Source of the DNA: Streptomyces bikiniensis | Lineage (GTDB): Bacteria > Actinomycetota > Actinomycetes > Streptomycetales > Streptomycetaceae | NCBI GenBank assembly: GCA_000716465.1 | Contig: JNWL01000036.1 | Span: 1-64,000 of the forward strand | Reading direction: 5' to 3' | Length of the DNA stretch: 64,000 nucleotides | Shown: piece by piece, positions 48,230 to 56,845 of the stretch | Layout of the letters: each line of letters starts with the position of its first letter | Position numbering within the stretch: position 1 is the stretch's first letter | Made by a program: the position numbers and the translations under genes | The notes under the pieces: generated by a model | Seen by the model: only the letters and a program-made list of their open reading frames with translations | Database searches by the model: none | Told to the model about the DNA's origin: nothing

Positions 48230-49369
48230 CTAGCGCAGGCCCGTGGAGCGGGTCAGCGCGGCCTGGAGGAGCCGGTCGACCAGCTCGGGGTAGCTCACGC
48301 CGCTCTCCTGCCACATGCGCGGGTACATGGAGATGGGCGTGAAACCCGGCATGGTGTTGATCTCGTTGATGACGAACTCGCCGTCCTCGGTGAGGAAGAA
48401 GTCCGCGCGGACCAGGCCCTCGCAGGAGACGGCCTCGTAGGCGGCGACGGCCAGGCGCTGGATCTCGGCGGTGGCCTCGTCCCCGATGGGGGCGGGCACG
48501 ATGCCGGAGGCCGAGTCGATGTACTTCGCCTCGAAGTCGTAGAAGTCGTGGTCGGTGACGGGCGGGATCTCGGCCGGCACGCTGGCGCGCGGGCCGTCCT
48601 CGAACTCCAGGACGCCGCACTCGATCTCGCGGCCCCGGACCAGGGCCTCCACGATGACCTTGGGGTCGTGGCGGCGGGCCTCCTCGATCGCCTCGTCGAG
48701 GCCGGAGAGGTCGTCCACCTTGGTGATGCCGACGGACGAGCCGCCGCGGGCGGGCTTCACGAAGAGCGGCCAGCCGTGGTCGGCGGCGAACTCCACGATC
48801 TTCTTGCGGGCGGCGGCCGGGTTCTGCTCCCACTCGCGCGGCCGGACGACCTCGTACGGGCCGACGGGGAGGCCGAAGGAGACGAAGACCCGCTTCATGT
48901 ACTCCTTGTCCTGGCCGACGGCGGAGGCGAGGACGCCCGCGCCGACGTACGGGACGCCGGAGAGCTCCAGGAGGCCCTGGAGGGTGCCGTCCTCGCCGTA
49001 CGGGCCGTGGAGCACCGGGAAGACCACGTCGACCTCACCGAGGGCGCGCGGCACGGCGCCGGGCTCGGCCAGGACGACCTCGCGGTTGGCCGGGTCGACG
49101 GAGAGGACGACGCCGCCCTGCTCGGACTCGGCGAGGTCCGCGACGTTCGGCAGGGCGCGGTCGGCGATGGCCATGCGCTCCGGGGCGTCGGCGGTGAGCG
49201 CCCAGCGCCCGTCCGTCGTGATGCCGATGGGCAGCACGTCGTACTTGTCCCGGTCGATGGCGCTCAGGACGGCGCCGGCCGTGACGACGGAGATGGCGTG
49301 CTCGGAGCTGCGTCCGCCGAAGACGACGGCCACGCGCGGCTTGCGGAGGCTCTGGGTGTTCTCGCTCAT
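48230..49369 (-). CDS. ddl: D-alanine--D-alanine ligase
   Basis: Ddl makes the D-Ala-D-Ala dipeptide for peptidoglycan. The 379-residue ATP-grasp protein has VAVVFGGRSSEHAISV near the start, LHGPYGEDGTLQGLLE, FVKPARGGSSVGITKV, and the metal-binding end FVINEINTMPGFTPISM. Its sequence is of the normal D-Ala-D-Ala type; there is no sign of a vancomycin-type D-lactate ligase cluster. No ribosome site precedes the ATG; a TACCCT box lies 9 nt upstream. Confidence 0.96.
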   Translation of the reverse strand: MSENTQSLRKPRVAVVFGGRSSEHAISVVTAGAVLSAIDRDKYDVLPIGITTDGRWALTADAPERMAIADRALPNVADLAESEQGGVVLSVDPANREVVLAEPGAVPRALGEVDVVFPVLHGPYGEDGTLQGLLELSGVPYVGAGVLASAVGQDKEYMKRVFVSFGLPVGPYEVVRPREWEQNPAAARKKIVEFAADHGWPLFVKPARGGSSVGITKVDDLSGLDEAIEEARRHDPKVIVEALVRGREIECGVLEFEDGPRASVPAEIPPVTDHDFYDFEAKYIDSASGIVPAPIGDEATAEIQRLAVAAYEAVSCEGLVRADFFLTEDGEFVINEINTMPGFTPISMYPRMWQESGVSYPELVDRLLQAALTRSTGLR

Positions 49370-49442
49370 ATCGCGATGAGGGTACCTTGCGGTTCCCGAA
49401 CTCCTGAGCGCCCCGCCGCGCGCGCGTCCGGGTCGCCCGGGC

Positions 49443-50444
49443 TCAGCGGCGTTCGGGCTTCGCGGAGCGCGACATGAGCTCCTTGAGGGCGACGACCGGG
49501 GGCTTGCCCTCGTGGACGATGGAGACGACGGTCTCGGTGATGGGCATGTCGACGCCGTGGCGGCGGCCCAGATCGAGCACGGACTCGCAGGACTTGACGC
49601 CCTCGGCGGTCTGCTTGGTGGCCGCGATGGTCTCCTGGAGGGTCATCCCGCGGCCGAGGTTGGTGCCGAAGGTGTGGTTCCGGGAGAGCGGCGAGGAGCA
49701 GGTGGCGACGAGGTCGCCGAGGCCCGCGAGGCCGGAGAAAGTGAGCGGGTCGGCGCCCATGGCGAGGCCGAGCCGGGTGGTCTCGGCGAGGCCGCGGGTG
49801 ATCAGCGTGGCCTTGGAGTTGTCTCCGAGGCCCATGCCGTCCGCGATGCCGACGGCGAGGCCGATGACGTTCTTGACGGCGCCGCCGAGCTCGCAGCCCA
49901 CCACGTCGGTGTTGGTGTACGGGCGGAAGTACGGGGTCAGGCAGGCGGTCTGGAGCCGCTGGGCGACCGTCTCGTCGACGCAGGCGGCGACGGCGGCGGC
50001 GGGCTGCCGGGCGGCGATCTCCTTGGCCAGGTTGGGGCCGGTGAGAACGGCGACGCGCTCGGCGGGGACGTCCGCGACCTCGGTGATCACCTCGCTCATC
50101 CGCTTGGCGGTGCCGAGTTCGACGCCCTTCATGAGGGAGACGAGGACGGTGTCGGGGGCGAGGAGCGGCGTCCAGGCGGCGAGGTTGCCGCGGAGCGTCT
50201 GGGAGGGGACGACGAGGACGGTGAAGTCGGCGTCCGCGGCGGCCTCGGCCGGGTCGGCGGTGGCCCTGACCGCCTCGGGGAGTTCGACCCCCGGCAGGTA
50301 GTCCGGGTTGGTGCGGGTGGCGTTGATCTCCTCGGCGAGTTCGGCGCGGCGGCCCCAGAGACTCACCTCGCAGCCCGCGTCGGCGAGCACCATGGCGAAG
50401 GCGGTGCCCCAGGATCCGTTGCCGAAGACGGCTGCCTTGGTCAC
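49443..50444 (-). CDS. gpsA: glycerol-3-phosphate dehydrogenase [NAD(P)+] GpsA
   Basis: GpsA makes glycerol-3-phosphate for phospholipid synthesis. The 333-residue protein has the NAD motif AVFGNGSWGTAFAMVLA at the start and the catalytic lysine in LGGAVKNVIGLAVGIADG. GTG at 50444 overlaps the end of the acyltransferase gene by 4 bp; the two act in consecutive steps, and with ddl they form a cell-envelope group. Confidence 0.96.
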   Translation of the reverse strand: MTKAAVFGNGSWGTAFAMVLADAGCEVSLWGRRAELAEEINATRTNPDYLPGVELPEAVRATADPAEAAADADFTVLVVPSQTLRGNLAAWTPLLAPDTVLVSLMKGVELGTAKRMSEVITEVADVPAERVAVLTGPNLAKEIAARQPAAAVAACVDETVAQRLQTACLTPYFRPYTNTDVVGCELGGAVKNVIGLAVGIADGMGLGDNSKATLITRGLAETTRLGLAMGADPLTFSGLAGLGDLVATCSSPLSRNHTFGTNLGRGMTLQETIAATKQTAEGVKSCESVLDLGRRHGVDMPITETVVSIVHEGKPPVVALKELMSRSAKPERR

Positions 50445-51193
50445 TTGGTGCCCCCTTCGGCGGCCTTGCGCCGCTGTTCCAGGCGGGCCCTGCGGTGGTC
50501 GTACGGTTCGGCGGGCGCCTTCTCGCCGCGGACCTCCTCCAGGAGGGCGGTGATGGCGGCCATGATGGTCTCGGTGGCCTCGCGGAGGACCTCGGGCGTG
50601 GGTTCGAGGCCGTGGAAGCGGGAGAGGTCGACCGGCGGTCCGGCCTGCACGACCAACGTCTTGCGGGGGAACAGCCGGAGCTTGTCCTCCTTGGCGTACG
50701 GCGGCATCGCCAGGTTCGCGCCCCACTGGGCCACCGGGATGACGGGGGCCTTGGTGAGCAGCGCGACGCGGGCGGCGCCGGTCTTGCCGGCCATGGGCCA
50801 CACGTCGGGGTCGCGGGTCAGGGTGCCCTCGGGGTAGAAGGCGACGCACTCGCCGCGCTCGATGGCGTCGACGGCGGCGCGGAAGGCGTCGAGCGCGTCG
50901 GTCGTCTCGCGGTAGACGGGGATCTGGCCGGTGCCGCGCAGCATCGTGCCGACGAAGGAGCCCTTGAAGAGGGCGGCCTTGGCGAGGAAGCGCGGGACGC
51001 GGCCGGTGTTGTACTGGTAGTGCGCGTAGGAGAGCGGGTCCAGGTAGGAGTTGTGGTTCACGGCGGTGATGAATCCGCCGTCGGCCGGAATGTGCTCCAT
51101 GCCGCGCCAGTCCCGCTTGAACAGAACCACCAGGGGGGGTTTGGCGATGACCGCCGCGAGGCGGTACCAGAAGCCGATTCTGCGGCGGGGCAC
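50441..51193 (-). CDS. plsC: 1-acyl-sn-glycerol-3-phosphate acyltransferase (PlsC type)
   Basis: The 250-residue protein acylates lysophosphatidate or a related acceptor. It has the catalytic HxxxxD box in AVNHNSYLDPLSY and the second motif FYPEGTLTRD. The C-terminal 30 residues are charged (RRARLEQRRKAAEGG). The start GTG at 51193 is preceded by AGAAAGG. It is translationally coupled to gpsA. Confidence 0.9.
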   Translation of the reverse strand: MPRRRIGFWYRLAAVIAKPPLVVLFKRDWRGMEHIPADGGFITAVNHNSYLDPLSYAHYQYNTGRVPRFLAKAALFKGSFVGTMLRGTGQIPVYRETTDALDAFRAAVDAIERGECVAFYPEGTLTRDPDVWPMAGKTGAARVALLTKAPVIPVAQWGANLAMPPYAKEDKLRLFPRKTLVVQAGPPVDLSRFHGLEPTPEVLREATETIMAAITALLEEVRGEKAPAEPYDHRRARLEQRRKAAEGGTK

Positions 51194-51305
51194 GCGGACA
51201 CCTTTCTCCGGGACGGGCTGGCAGGGGGTCAGTGTCGCCCCATGCTGCTGCTCTGTCGAGTGACACCGTACGCCCCGGCCCCTCCGGCGGACCGCACGGG
51301 CGGGA

Positions 51306-51311
51306 CAGAAT
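51306..51311 (+). promoter_or_regulatory. -10 box of cofC
   Basis: CAGAAT lies 8 nt before the cofC ATG, which has no ribosome binding site, so a leaderless or near-leaderless transcript is likely. Confidence 0.35.
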
Positions 51312-51319
51312 GGTCCGCG

Positions 51320-51967
51320 ATGAACACCGATGCGGACGACGGCTGGTCCCTCGTCGTACCCCTGAAGCCCCTTGCCGTGGCGAAGAGCCGGCTGGCCGCG
51401 GCGGCGGGCGCGCGGCTGCGCCCCCGGCTCGCGCTCGCGTTCGCCGAGGACACGGTGGGGGCGGTGCTGGAGTGCGTACGGGTGCGGGAGGCGGTGGTCG
51501 TCACCGACGACCCGGCGGCCCGCGAGGTCCTCGCGGCGCTGGGCGCGCGGGTCGTGCCGGACGCGCCGGCGGCGGGGCTCAACGCGGCGCTCGCGCACGG
51601 GGCGCGGGCCGTGCGGTCCCGGCGGCCGCACGCGCGCGTGGCGGCGCTCAACGCGGACCTCCCGGCGCTGCGCCCGGCGGAGCTGGCCCGGGTCCTGGAC
51701 GCGGCCCTGGCATTTCCTAGGGCTTTTCTCGCGGACGCCGCCGAAATCGGTACGACATTCCTCTCGGCCGCTCCGGGAGTGGAATTGGCGCCGGCATTCG
51801 GGGGCGCGTCGAGGCTGCGGCATTTGTCGTCGGGGGCGGTGGAAATCCGGCTCGCGGGGGTGGATTCCGTACGCCGGGACGTGGACACCGGGGAGGACCT
51901 GGCGGCGGCCCGGGAGCTGGGGCTCGGCCCGCGGACGGCCGCCCGGTGGCTGCCGGCGGCCGGATAG
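51320..51967 (+). CDS. cofC: 2-phospho-L-lactate/phosphoenolpyruvate guanylyltransferase CofC (FbiD)
   Basis: The enzyme activates phosphoenolpyruvate or phospholactate with GTP in coenzyme F420 synthesis. The 215-residue protein has the MobA-like start WSLVVPLKPLAVAKSRLA, the strand ALNADLPALRP that should bind the metal and nucleotide, and the end SVRRDVDTGEDLAAARELG. The other F420 genes are not in this window. It is divergent from the acyltransferase gene. The Ala/Arg-rich sequence is normal for the genus. Confidence 0.88.
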   Translation: MNTDADDGWSLVVPLKPLAVAKSRLAAAAGARLRPRLALAFAEDTVGAVLECVRVREAVVVTDDPAAREVLAALGARVVPDAPAAGLNAALAHGARAVRSRRPHARVAALNADLPALRPAELARVLDAALAFPRAFLADAAEIGTTFLSAAPGVELAPAFGGASRLRHLSSGAVEIRLAGVDSVRRDVDTGEDLAAARELGLGPRTAARWLPAAG

Positions 51968-51970
51968 GCT
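51965..51970 (+). promoter_or_regulatory. -10 box of the 69-residue protein gene, leaderless type
   Basis: TAGGCT, overlapping the cofC stop codon, lies 7 nt before the ATG at 51978. No ribosome binding site separates them. Confidence 0.45.
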
Positions 51971-51977
51971 GCGGTCC

Positions 51978-52187
51978 ATGCAGGCGACCGCGTACACGTA
52001 CGACCCCGAGACCCGCAGCGGCAGCGTGCTGCTCGACGACGGCACCCCGGTGGAGTTCGGGGCGGAGGCCTTCGAGGCGGGCGGGCTCCTGCTGCTGCGG
52101 CCGGGCCAGCGGGTGCGGATCGAGACGGAGCCGGGCGGCCCGGGGGGCGGCCCGCGGATCACGCTGGTGACGCTCCAGACGTTCTAG
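51978..52187 (+). CDS. small beta-rich protein of unknown function
   Basis: This 69-residue protein reads MQATAYTYDPETRSGSVLLD at its start, then DDGTPVEFGAEAFEAGG and RPGQRVRIETEP. The alternating pattern resembles cold-shock or OB-fold domains (a G-S-V-L-L-DDG strand followed by a GQRVRIE strand) but lacks the RNP motifs. It appears to be a conserved small Streptomyces gene. It starts 10 bp after cofC; the absence of a ribosome site and the TAGGCT box suggest its own leaderless promoter. Confidence 0.8.
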   Translation: MQATAYTYDPETRSGSVLLDDGTPVEFGAEAFEAGGLLLLRPGQRVRIETEPGGPGGGPRITLVTLQTF

Positions 52188-52199
52188 GGCCTGACCCGC

Positions 52200-52258
52200 C
52201 GGACAGGCCCTAGGGGCCCGCCGGGGCCTGTCCGACCCTGATCCGTCGGACGGGCCCC
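52200..52258 (+). terminator. overlapping hairpins after the 69-residue gene
   Basis: CGGACAGGCCC (52200-52210) pairs perfectly with GGGCCTGTCCG (52224-52234). The right arm can instead pair with GTCGGACGGGCCCC (52245-52258) in a 14-bp stem with one mismatch. These mutually exclusive stems probably terminate the rightward transcript. Confidence 0.7.
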
Positions 52259-52287
52259 GGGCCTTCCGGGCCCGTTCGACGCGCCGC

Positions 52288-52317
52288 GGGCCGGGCTCCC
52301 CGAGGGGAGCCCGGCCC
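52288..52317 (-). terminator. terminator after hupS
   Basis: A perfect 14-bp inverted repeat (arm GGGCCGGGCTCCCC) around GA lies 22 bp after the hupS stop. Confidence 0.8.
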
Positions 52318-52338
52318 GGCGGATCGTTCCCGCACGTC

Positions 52339-53040
52339 CTACTTCTTGGCGGCGGTCTTCTTGGCGGTGGTCTTGCGCGCCGTCGTCTTCTTGGCGGGCG
52401 CCTTCGTCGCCGTGGCCTTCTTCGCGGCCGGTGCGGTCTTCTTGGCGGCCGAGGTCTTCTTGGCGGCGGCGGCCGTGGTGGTCTTCTTCGCGGCGGCGGA
52501 GGTCTTCTTGGCCGCGGCGGTGGTCGCGGTCTTCTTCGCCGGGGTCGCCTTCTTGGCGGCCGCCGTGGTGGTCTTCTTCGCGGGGGTCGTCTTCTTCGCG
52601 ACGGCCGCGGTGGTCTTCTTCGCCGGGGTCGCCTTCTTCGCGGCGGCCTTCTTGGCGGTGGTGGCCTTCTTGGCGGCGGCCTTCTTGACCGTCGCGGAGG
52701 CACCGCCGGTGAGGCTGCCCTTGGGGGCCTTCTTGACGGAGACCTCGCCGCCCTTGGGGAGCTTCTTCGAGCCGCTGACCAGGTCCTTGAAGCCCTGACC
52801 GGCGCGGAAGCGGGGGACGGAGGTCTTCTTCACGCGGACCCGCTCACCCGTCTGCGGGTTGCGGGCGTAGCGGGCCGGCCGGTCGACCTTCTCGAACGAG
52901 CCGAAACCCGTGACGGAGACCCGGTCGCCGGCGACCACGGCACGCACGATGGCGTCGAGCACGTGGTCGACGGCTTCGGCGGCCTGCTGGCGACCGCCCA
53001 TCTTGTCGGCAATCGCTTCTACGAGCTGCGCCTTGTTCAC
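52339..53040 (-). CDS. hupS: HU-family histone-like protein HupS with lysine-rich tail
   Basis: HupS is a sporulation-associated nucleoid protein that compacts spore chromosomes in Streptomyces. Residues 1-92 are a normal HU domain (MNKAQLVEAIADKMGG, VTGFGSFEKVDRPARYARNP). Residues from about 105 to 233 are a histone H1-like tail made of repeated AAKK, PAKK and TAKK units. The tail-bearing type is restricted to actinobacteria. It is monocistronic, with an AT-rich upstream region and a terminator. Confidence 0.95.
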   Translation of the reverse strand: MNKAQLVEAIADKMGGRQQAAEAVDHVLDAIVRAVVAGDRVSVTGFGSFEKVDRPARYARNPQTGERVRVKKTSVPRFRAGQGFKDLVSGSKKLPKGGEVSVKKAPKGSLTGGASATVKKAAAKKATTAKKAAAKKATPAKKTTAAVAKKTTPAKKTTTAAAKKATPAKKTATTAAAKKTSAAAKKTTTAAAAKKTSAAKKTAPAAKKATATKAPAKKTTARKTTAKKTAAKK

Positions 53041-53183
53041 GTCTTCCCCTTCGGAGACATTGCCAGAACGAAAGTGTTCAAGCTTTTTCGCACGTTAGGC
53101 ATGTATATACCGCAAATCAAACACGAAACGGGCTAATCACCCTAGTGCCGCAACGCGGAAGAGCCGTTGCGGAGTTCCTGGTG

Positions 53184-53411
53184 TCAGTCGTCCTCTGGGA
53201 ATCGGCCCTCGTCGAGGTCCTTCATCAACCGGCCGAGACGCGCTGCCGCGTCCTTGAGATCGTGCTTCGCCGCGGCCGTCACGACCAGCAGCTTCCGGGA
53301 CAGCGCCATCCTTACGCCCTCCGGGACTTGCAGTGAGCGCACCCTTGTGTGCGCTTCCTTCAATCGGGCGGCGACTGCCTCGTAGAGCTCGAGTTGGCTG
53401 TCGCGTTCCAT
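53184..53411 (-). CDS. small conserved helical protein
   Basis: This 75-residue protein (MERDSQLELYEAVAARLKEA, then EGVRMALSRKLLVVTAAAKHD) is charged and predicted helical, with no membrane segment or motif I recognise. It seems to be conserved in Streptomyces between hupS and leuD. The ATG at 53411 has no ribosome site but has CACAAT 6 nt upstream, consistent with a leaderless mRNA. A regulatory or nucleic-acid-associated role is only a guess. Confidence 0.78.
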   Translation of the reverse strand: MERDSQLELYEAVAARLKEAHTRVRSLQVPEGVRMALSRKLLVVTAAAKHDLKDAAARLGRLMKDLDEGRFPEDD

Positions 53412-53417
53412 GCACCG

Positions 53418-53423
53418 ATTGTG
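53418..53423 (-). promoter_or_regulatory. -10 box of the 75-residue protein gene, leaderless type
   Basis: CACAAT on the minus strand is followed after exactly 6 nt by the ATG of the 75-residue gene. Confidence 0.4.
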
Positions 53424-53515
53424 CCATCTAGGGCGAGTTGTCGCCCGACAGGGGCTCAACAAGCGACTGCGCCCCCCACCGGAGGGTGGGGGGCGCAGTC
53501 GTGGAAAAGCGCTGC

Positions 53516-54109
53516 TCAGACCGTAATTGTACGGGGTTTGAAGGAGGGCCTGGCAGCCTCGTAGGCCGCGATGTCGGCTTCGTTCTGAAGGGTGAGGCTG
53601 ATGTCGTCGAGTCCGTTCAGGAGACGCCAGCGGGCGTTCTCGTCGAGCTCGAAGTCGGCGTCGATCCCGGCGGCCAGGACCTTGCGGCGCTCCAGGTCGA
53701 CGGTGACCTCGGCGGTCGGGTCGGCCTCGGTCAGCTCCCAGAGCGCGTCCACCGTCTCCTGCGGCAGGACGACGGTCAGCAGGCCGTTCTTCAGCGAGTT
53801 GCCGCGGAAGATGTCGGCGAAGCGGGAGGAGATCACGGCCTGGAAGCCGTAGTTCTGGAGCGCCCAGACGGCGTGCTCGCGGGAGGAGCCGGTGCCGAAG
53901 TCGGGGCCGGCGACCAGGACCGTGGCGCCCTGCCGCTCGGGGCGGTTGAGGACGAACTCGGAGTCCTTGCGCCAGGCCTCGAAGAGGCCGTCCTCGAAGC
54001 CGTCGCGGGTGACCTTCTTCAGCCAGTGCGCGGGGATGATCTGGTCGGTGTCGACGTTGCTGCGGCGCAGCGGGACGGCCCGGCCGGTGTGCGTGGTGAA
54101 AGCTTCCAT
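53516..54109 (-). CDS. leuD: 3-isopropylmalate dehydratase small subunit
   Basis: LeuD with LeuC isomerises 2-isopropylmalate to 3-isopropylmalate in leucine synthesis. The 197-residue protein has the small-subunit signature [13 protein letters not shown] and [17 protein letters not shown]. It lies 6 bp after leuC and is evidently co-transcribed. Length and motifs are complete. Confidence 0.97.
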   Translation of the reverse strand: MEAFTTHTGRAVPLRRSNVDTDQIIPAHWLKKVTRDGFEDGLFEAWRKDSEFVLNRPERQGATVLVAGPDFGTGSSREHAVWALQNYGFQAVISSRFADIFRGNSLKNGLLTVVLPQETVDALWELTEADPTAEVTVDLERRKVLAAGIDADFELDENARWRLLNGLDDISLTLQNEADIAAYEAARPSFKPRTITV

Positions 54110-54115
54110 GGTTCC

Positions 54116-55540
54116 TCAGACTCCCGCGGGCGTGGCGGCGTCGGACAGGTCGGCCGGGGAGGCCAGATGGCCCAGTACGGCGGTGGCGGCGGCGACCTGG
54201 GGCGAGACCAGGTGGGTGCGGCCGCCCTTGCCCTGCCGGCCTTCGAAGTTGCGGTTGGAGGTGGACGCGGAGCGCTCGCCGGGGGCCAGTTGGTCGGGGT
54301 TCATGCCCAGGCACATCGAGCAGCCCGCGTGCCGCCATTCGGCGCCGGCCTCCTTGAAGACCTTGTCCAGGCCCTCCTCGACGGCCTGGAGGGCGACCCG
54401 GACGGAGCCGGGGACGACCAGCATCCGGACGCCGTCGGCGACCTTGCGGCCCTGGAGGAGGTCCGCGGCGTTGCGCAGGTCCTCGATGCGGCCGTTGGTG
54501 CAGGAGCCTACGAAGACGGTGTCGACCTTGATGTCGCGCAGCGGCTGCCCGGCGGTCAACCCCATGTACTCCAGGGCCTTTTCGGCGGCGAGGCGCTCCG
54601 AAGCGTCTTCGTACGAAGCCGGGTCGGGGACGTTCGCCGAAAGCGGGGCGCCCTGGCCGGGGTTGGTGCCCCAGGTGACGAACGGCGCCAGGGTGGCGGC
54701 GTCGATGACGACCTCGGCGTCGAAGACCGCGTCCTCGTCGGACCTCAGGGTCTTCCAGTACGCGACGGCGGCGTCCCAGTCCTCGCCCTCGGGGGCGTGG
54801 GCGCGGCCCTCCAGATAGGCGAAGGTGGTCTCGTCGGGGGCGATCATGCCCGCGCGGGCGCCGGCCTCGATCGACATGTTGCAGATGGTCATCCGGGCCT
54901 CCATCGAGAGCTTCTCGATGGCGGAGCCGCGGTACTCCAGGATGTAGCCCTGGCCGCCGCCGGTGCCGATCTTCGCGATGATCGCCAGGATCAGGTCCTT
55001 GGCGGTGACGTCCTCGGGCAGCTCGCCGTCGACCGTGATGGCCATGGTCTTCGGGCGGGCCAGCGGCAGGGTCTGGGTGGCCAGGACGTGCTCGACCTGG
55101 CTGGTGCCGATGCCGAACGCCAGCGCGCCGAAGGCGCCGTGCGTGGAGGTGTGGGAGTCGCCGCAGACGACCGTGGTGCCGGGCTGGGTCAGGCCCAGCT
55201 GGGGGCCCACGACGTGGACGACGCCCTGCTCGACGTCGCCCAGCGGGTGCAGCCGGACGCCGAACTCGGCGCAGTTCTTGCGGAGGGTCTCCAGCTGGGC
55301 GCGGGAGACGGGGTCCGCGATCGGCTTGTCGATGTCGAGGGTCGGGGTGTTGTGGTCCTCGGTGGCGATGGTGAGGTCGAGGCGCCGCACCTGCCGGCCG
55401 TTCTGGCGGAGGCCGTCGAAGGCCTGCGGGCTGGTCACCTCGTGCAGCAGGTGCAGATCGATGAAGAGGAGGTCGGGCTCGCCCTCGGCGCGCCGGACGA
55501 CGTGGTCGTCCCAGACCTTCTCCGCGAGTGTCCTACCCAT
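54116..55540 (-). CDS. leuC: 3-isopropylmalate dehydratase large subunit
   Basis: The 474-residue aconitase-family subunit binds a 4Fe-4S cluster. Cluster cysteines are visible in [15 protein letters not shown] and [12 protein letters not shown], and the active-site segment [16 protein letters not shown] is intact. ATG at 55540 is chosen because GGAGGGAAAGCG precedes it; the frame runs 25 codons further. It is divergent from ndgR, whose product is known in Streptomyces to regulate leuCD. A candidate promoter has TTGTCA and CACAAC 17 bp apart (55598-55626). Confidence 0.97.
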   Translation of the reverse strand: MGRTLAEKVWDDHVVRRAEGEPDLLFIDLHLLHEVTSPQAFDGLRQNGRQVRRLDLTIATEDHNTPTLDIDKPIADPVSRAQLETLRKNCAEFGVRLHPLGDVEQGVVHVVGPQLGLTQPGTTVVCGDSHTSTHGAFGALAFGIGTSQVEHVLATQTLPLARPKTMAITVDGELPEDVTAKDLILAIIAKIGTGGGQGYILEYRGSAIEKLSMEARMTICNMSIEAGARAGMIAPDETTFAYLEGRAHAPEGEDWDAAVAYWKTLRSDEDAVFDAEVVIDAATLAPFVTWGTNPGQGAPLSANVPDPASYEDASERLAAEKALEYMGLTAGQPLRDIKVDTVFVGSCTNGRIEDLRNAADLLQGRKVADGVRMLVVPGSVRVALQAVEEGLDKVFKEAGAEWRHAGCSMCLGMNPDQLAPGERSASTSNRNFEGRQGKGGRTHLVSPQVAAATAVLGHLASPADLSDAATPAGV

Positions 55541-55597
55541 CGCTTTCCCTCCGGCCGACGTCTGCGCCGGCACAACTAGAGACCCGTTTCGCGGGCC

Positions 55598-55626
55598 GTT
55601 GTGCGGCCGCCTCACCAGAGTGACAA
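55598..55626 (-). promoter_or_regulatory. candidate leuCD promoter
   Basis: On the minus strand TTGTCA (55621-55626) and CACAAC (55598-55603) are 17 bp apart. The -35 hexamer overlaps the left arm of a 7-bp inverted repeat (CAAGTTC at 55624-55630 and GAACTTG at 55642-55648), a possible operator. Confidence 0.5.
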
Positions 55627-55645
55627 GTTCCTCGGGAAATTGAAC

Positions 55646-55674
55646 TTGCGTTTCACAGAGTGAGACGCGAATAT
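55646..55674 (+). promoter_or_regulatory. ndgR promoter and overlapping palindromic operator
   Basis: TTGCGT (55646-55651) and GAATAT (55669-55674) are 17 bp apart, and GAATAT lies 6 nt before the ndgR ATG, so the mRNA is probably leaderless. The spacer holds a palindrome with 9-bp arms GCGTTTCAC and GTGAGACGC (one mismatch) around AGA (55648-55668). A repressor bound there would block ndgR transcription directly. Confidence 0.65.
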
Positions 55675-55680
55675 CGTTGC

Positions 55681-56397
55681 ATGGACAACTCTAGCGGCGT
55701 AGGCGTTCTCGACAAGGCAGCCCTTGTCCTGAGCGCCCTGGAGTCCGGTCCGGCCACCCTCGCAGGACTGGTCGCGGCGACGGGACTCGCACGACCCACG
55801 GCACATCGTCTCGCCGTGGCACTGGAACACCACCGGATGGTGGCGCGTGACATGCAGGGCCGGTTCATCCTCGGACCGCGCCTGGCGGAGCTCGCCGCCG
55901 CGGCCGGCGAGGACCGCCTCCTCGCGACCGCGGGCCCGGTGCTGACGCACCTGCGCGACGTCACCGGCGAGAGCGCCCAGCTCTACCGGCGCCAGGGCGA
56001 CATGCGCATCTGCGTGGCGGCGGCCGAGCGGCTCTCGGGCCTCCGGGACACGGTCCCGGTCGGCTCGACGCTGACCATGAAGGCCGGCTCGTCGGCGCAG
56101 ATCCTGATGGCCTGGGAGGAGCCCGAGCGGCTGCACCGCGGCCTCCAGGGCGCCCGCTTCACGGCGACGGCCCTGTCGGGCGTGCGGCGCCGCGGCTGGG
56201 CCCAGTCGATCGGTGAGCGGGAGCCGGGCGTGGCGTCCGTCTCCGCGCCCGTGCGCGGCCCTTCGAACCGCGTGGTGGCCGCCGTGTCGGTCTCGGGCCC
56301 CATCGAGCGCCTGACGCGCCACCCGGGCCGCATGCACGCCCAGGCGGTCATCGATGCCGCCGCCCGCCTCTCCGAGGCGCTCCGCCGCAACGGCTGA
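55681..56397 (+). CDS. ndgR: IclR-family regulator NdgR (AreB)
   Basis: NdgR controls leucine and other amino acid synthesis genes and affects antibiotic production in Streptomyces. The 238-residue protein has an N-terminal winged helix (about residues 10-65, with [20 protein letters not shown] then [15 protein letters not shown]) and a C-terminal IclR effector domain. ATG at 55681 is preferred: it gives the family start [16 protein letters not shown] and fits the leaderless promoter. It is divergent from leuC, its established target locus. Confidence 0.94.
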   Translation: MDNSSGVGVLDKAALVLSALESGPATLAGLVAATGLARPTAHRLAVALEHHRMVARDMQGRFILGPRLAELAAAAGEDRLLATAGPVLTHLRDVTGESAQLYRRQGDMRICVAAAERLSGLRDTVPVGSTLTMKAGSSAQILMAWEEPERLHRGLQGARFTATALSGVRRRGWAQSIGEREPGVASVSAPVRGPSNRVVAAVSVSGPIERLTRHPGRMHAQAVIDAAARLSEALRRNG

Positions 56398-56421
56398 CGC
56401 CTCCGCCCCTCCCCGTTCGTC

Positions 56422-56457
56422 CCGGCCCACCGCTTCAACGCCGCAGCGGTGGGCCGG
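56422..56457 (+). terminator. terminator after ndgR
   Basis: A perfect 13-bp stem (arms CCGGCCCACCGCT and AGCGGTGGGCCGG) with a 10-nt loop follows the ndgR stop by 24 bp. Confidence 0.85.
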
Positions 56458-56489
56458 AGTTGTGTCCGGCCCACGGCTGGGGACAGCGA

Positions 56490-56519
56490 AGAAGCCCTCC
56501 CCCGAAGGGAAGGGCTTCT
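56490..56519 (-). terminator. terminator of the tRNA operon
   Basis: AGAAGCCCT pairs perfectly with AGGGCTTCT, and the inner CCC/GGG bases extend the stem. It lies 9 bp beyond the last tRNA-Glu gene on the minus strand. Confidence 0.7.
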
Positions 56520-56527
56520 CCTGTGCG

Positions 56528-56600
56528 TACCCCCGACCGGATTCGAACCGGCGCTACCGCCTTGAGAGGGCGGCGTGCTAGGCCGCTACACAACGGGGGC
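56528..56600 (-). tRNA. tRNA-Glu (CTC)
   Basis: The sequence folds as a complete tRNA of 73 nt. The anticodon loop CTCTCAA gives anticodon CTC, and GGTTCGAATCC forms the T arm. CCA is not encoded. It is the last gene of the array and identical to the two other tRNA-Glu genes. Confidence 0.97.
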
Positions 56601-56618
56601 AAGATCTGGGATGATCCG

Positions 56619-56690
56619 CTGGCCTACCTGGACTCGAACCAAGACTAACTGAACCAGAATCAGTCGTGCTGCCAATTACACCATAGGCCA
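56619..56690 (-). tRNA. tRNA-Gln (CTG)
   Basis: The 72-nt tRNA has acceptor arms TGGCCTA and TAGGCCA, anticodon stem ACTGA/TCAGT and loop TTCTGGT, giving anticodon CTG. It is identical to the other tRNA-Gln gene in the array. Confidence 0.97.
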
Positions 56691-56711
56691 CTGGTGGTTT
56701 AGACCAGTTAG

Positions 56712-56784
56712 TACCCCCGACCGGATTCGAACCGGCGCTACCGCCTTGAGAGGGCGGCGTGCTAGGCCGCTACACAACGGGGGC
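56712..56784 (-). tRNA. tRNA-Glu (CTC)
   Basis: This 73-nt copy is identical to the other two tRNA-Glu genes, with anticodon CTC. Flanking sequences differ from theirs, so only the tRNA itself is duplicated. Confidence 0.97.
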
Positions 56785-56845
56785 CCTAGCGATCCTGCAT
56801 CGGGTTCACCGGGAGCTACCCAAGTGATCCCGCGGGAAGGATCTG

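Noticed and set aside
48230..49369. Glycopeptide-resistance ligase (VanA-like)
   Set aside because: The motifs and the neighbours (gpsA, plsC, DUF3515) are those of the housekeeping Ddl, and no vanH or vanX gene is nearby.
56460..56648. Short open frames across the tRNA genes
   Set aside because: They run antisense through mature tRNA sequence and have no ribosome site.
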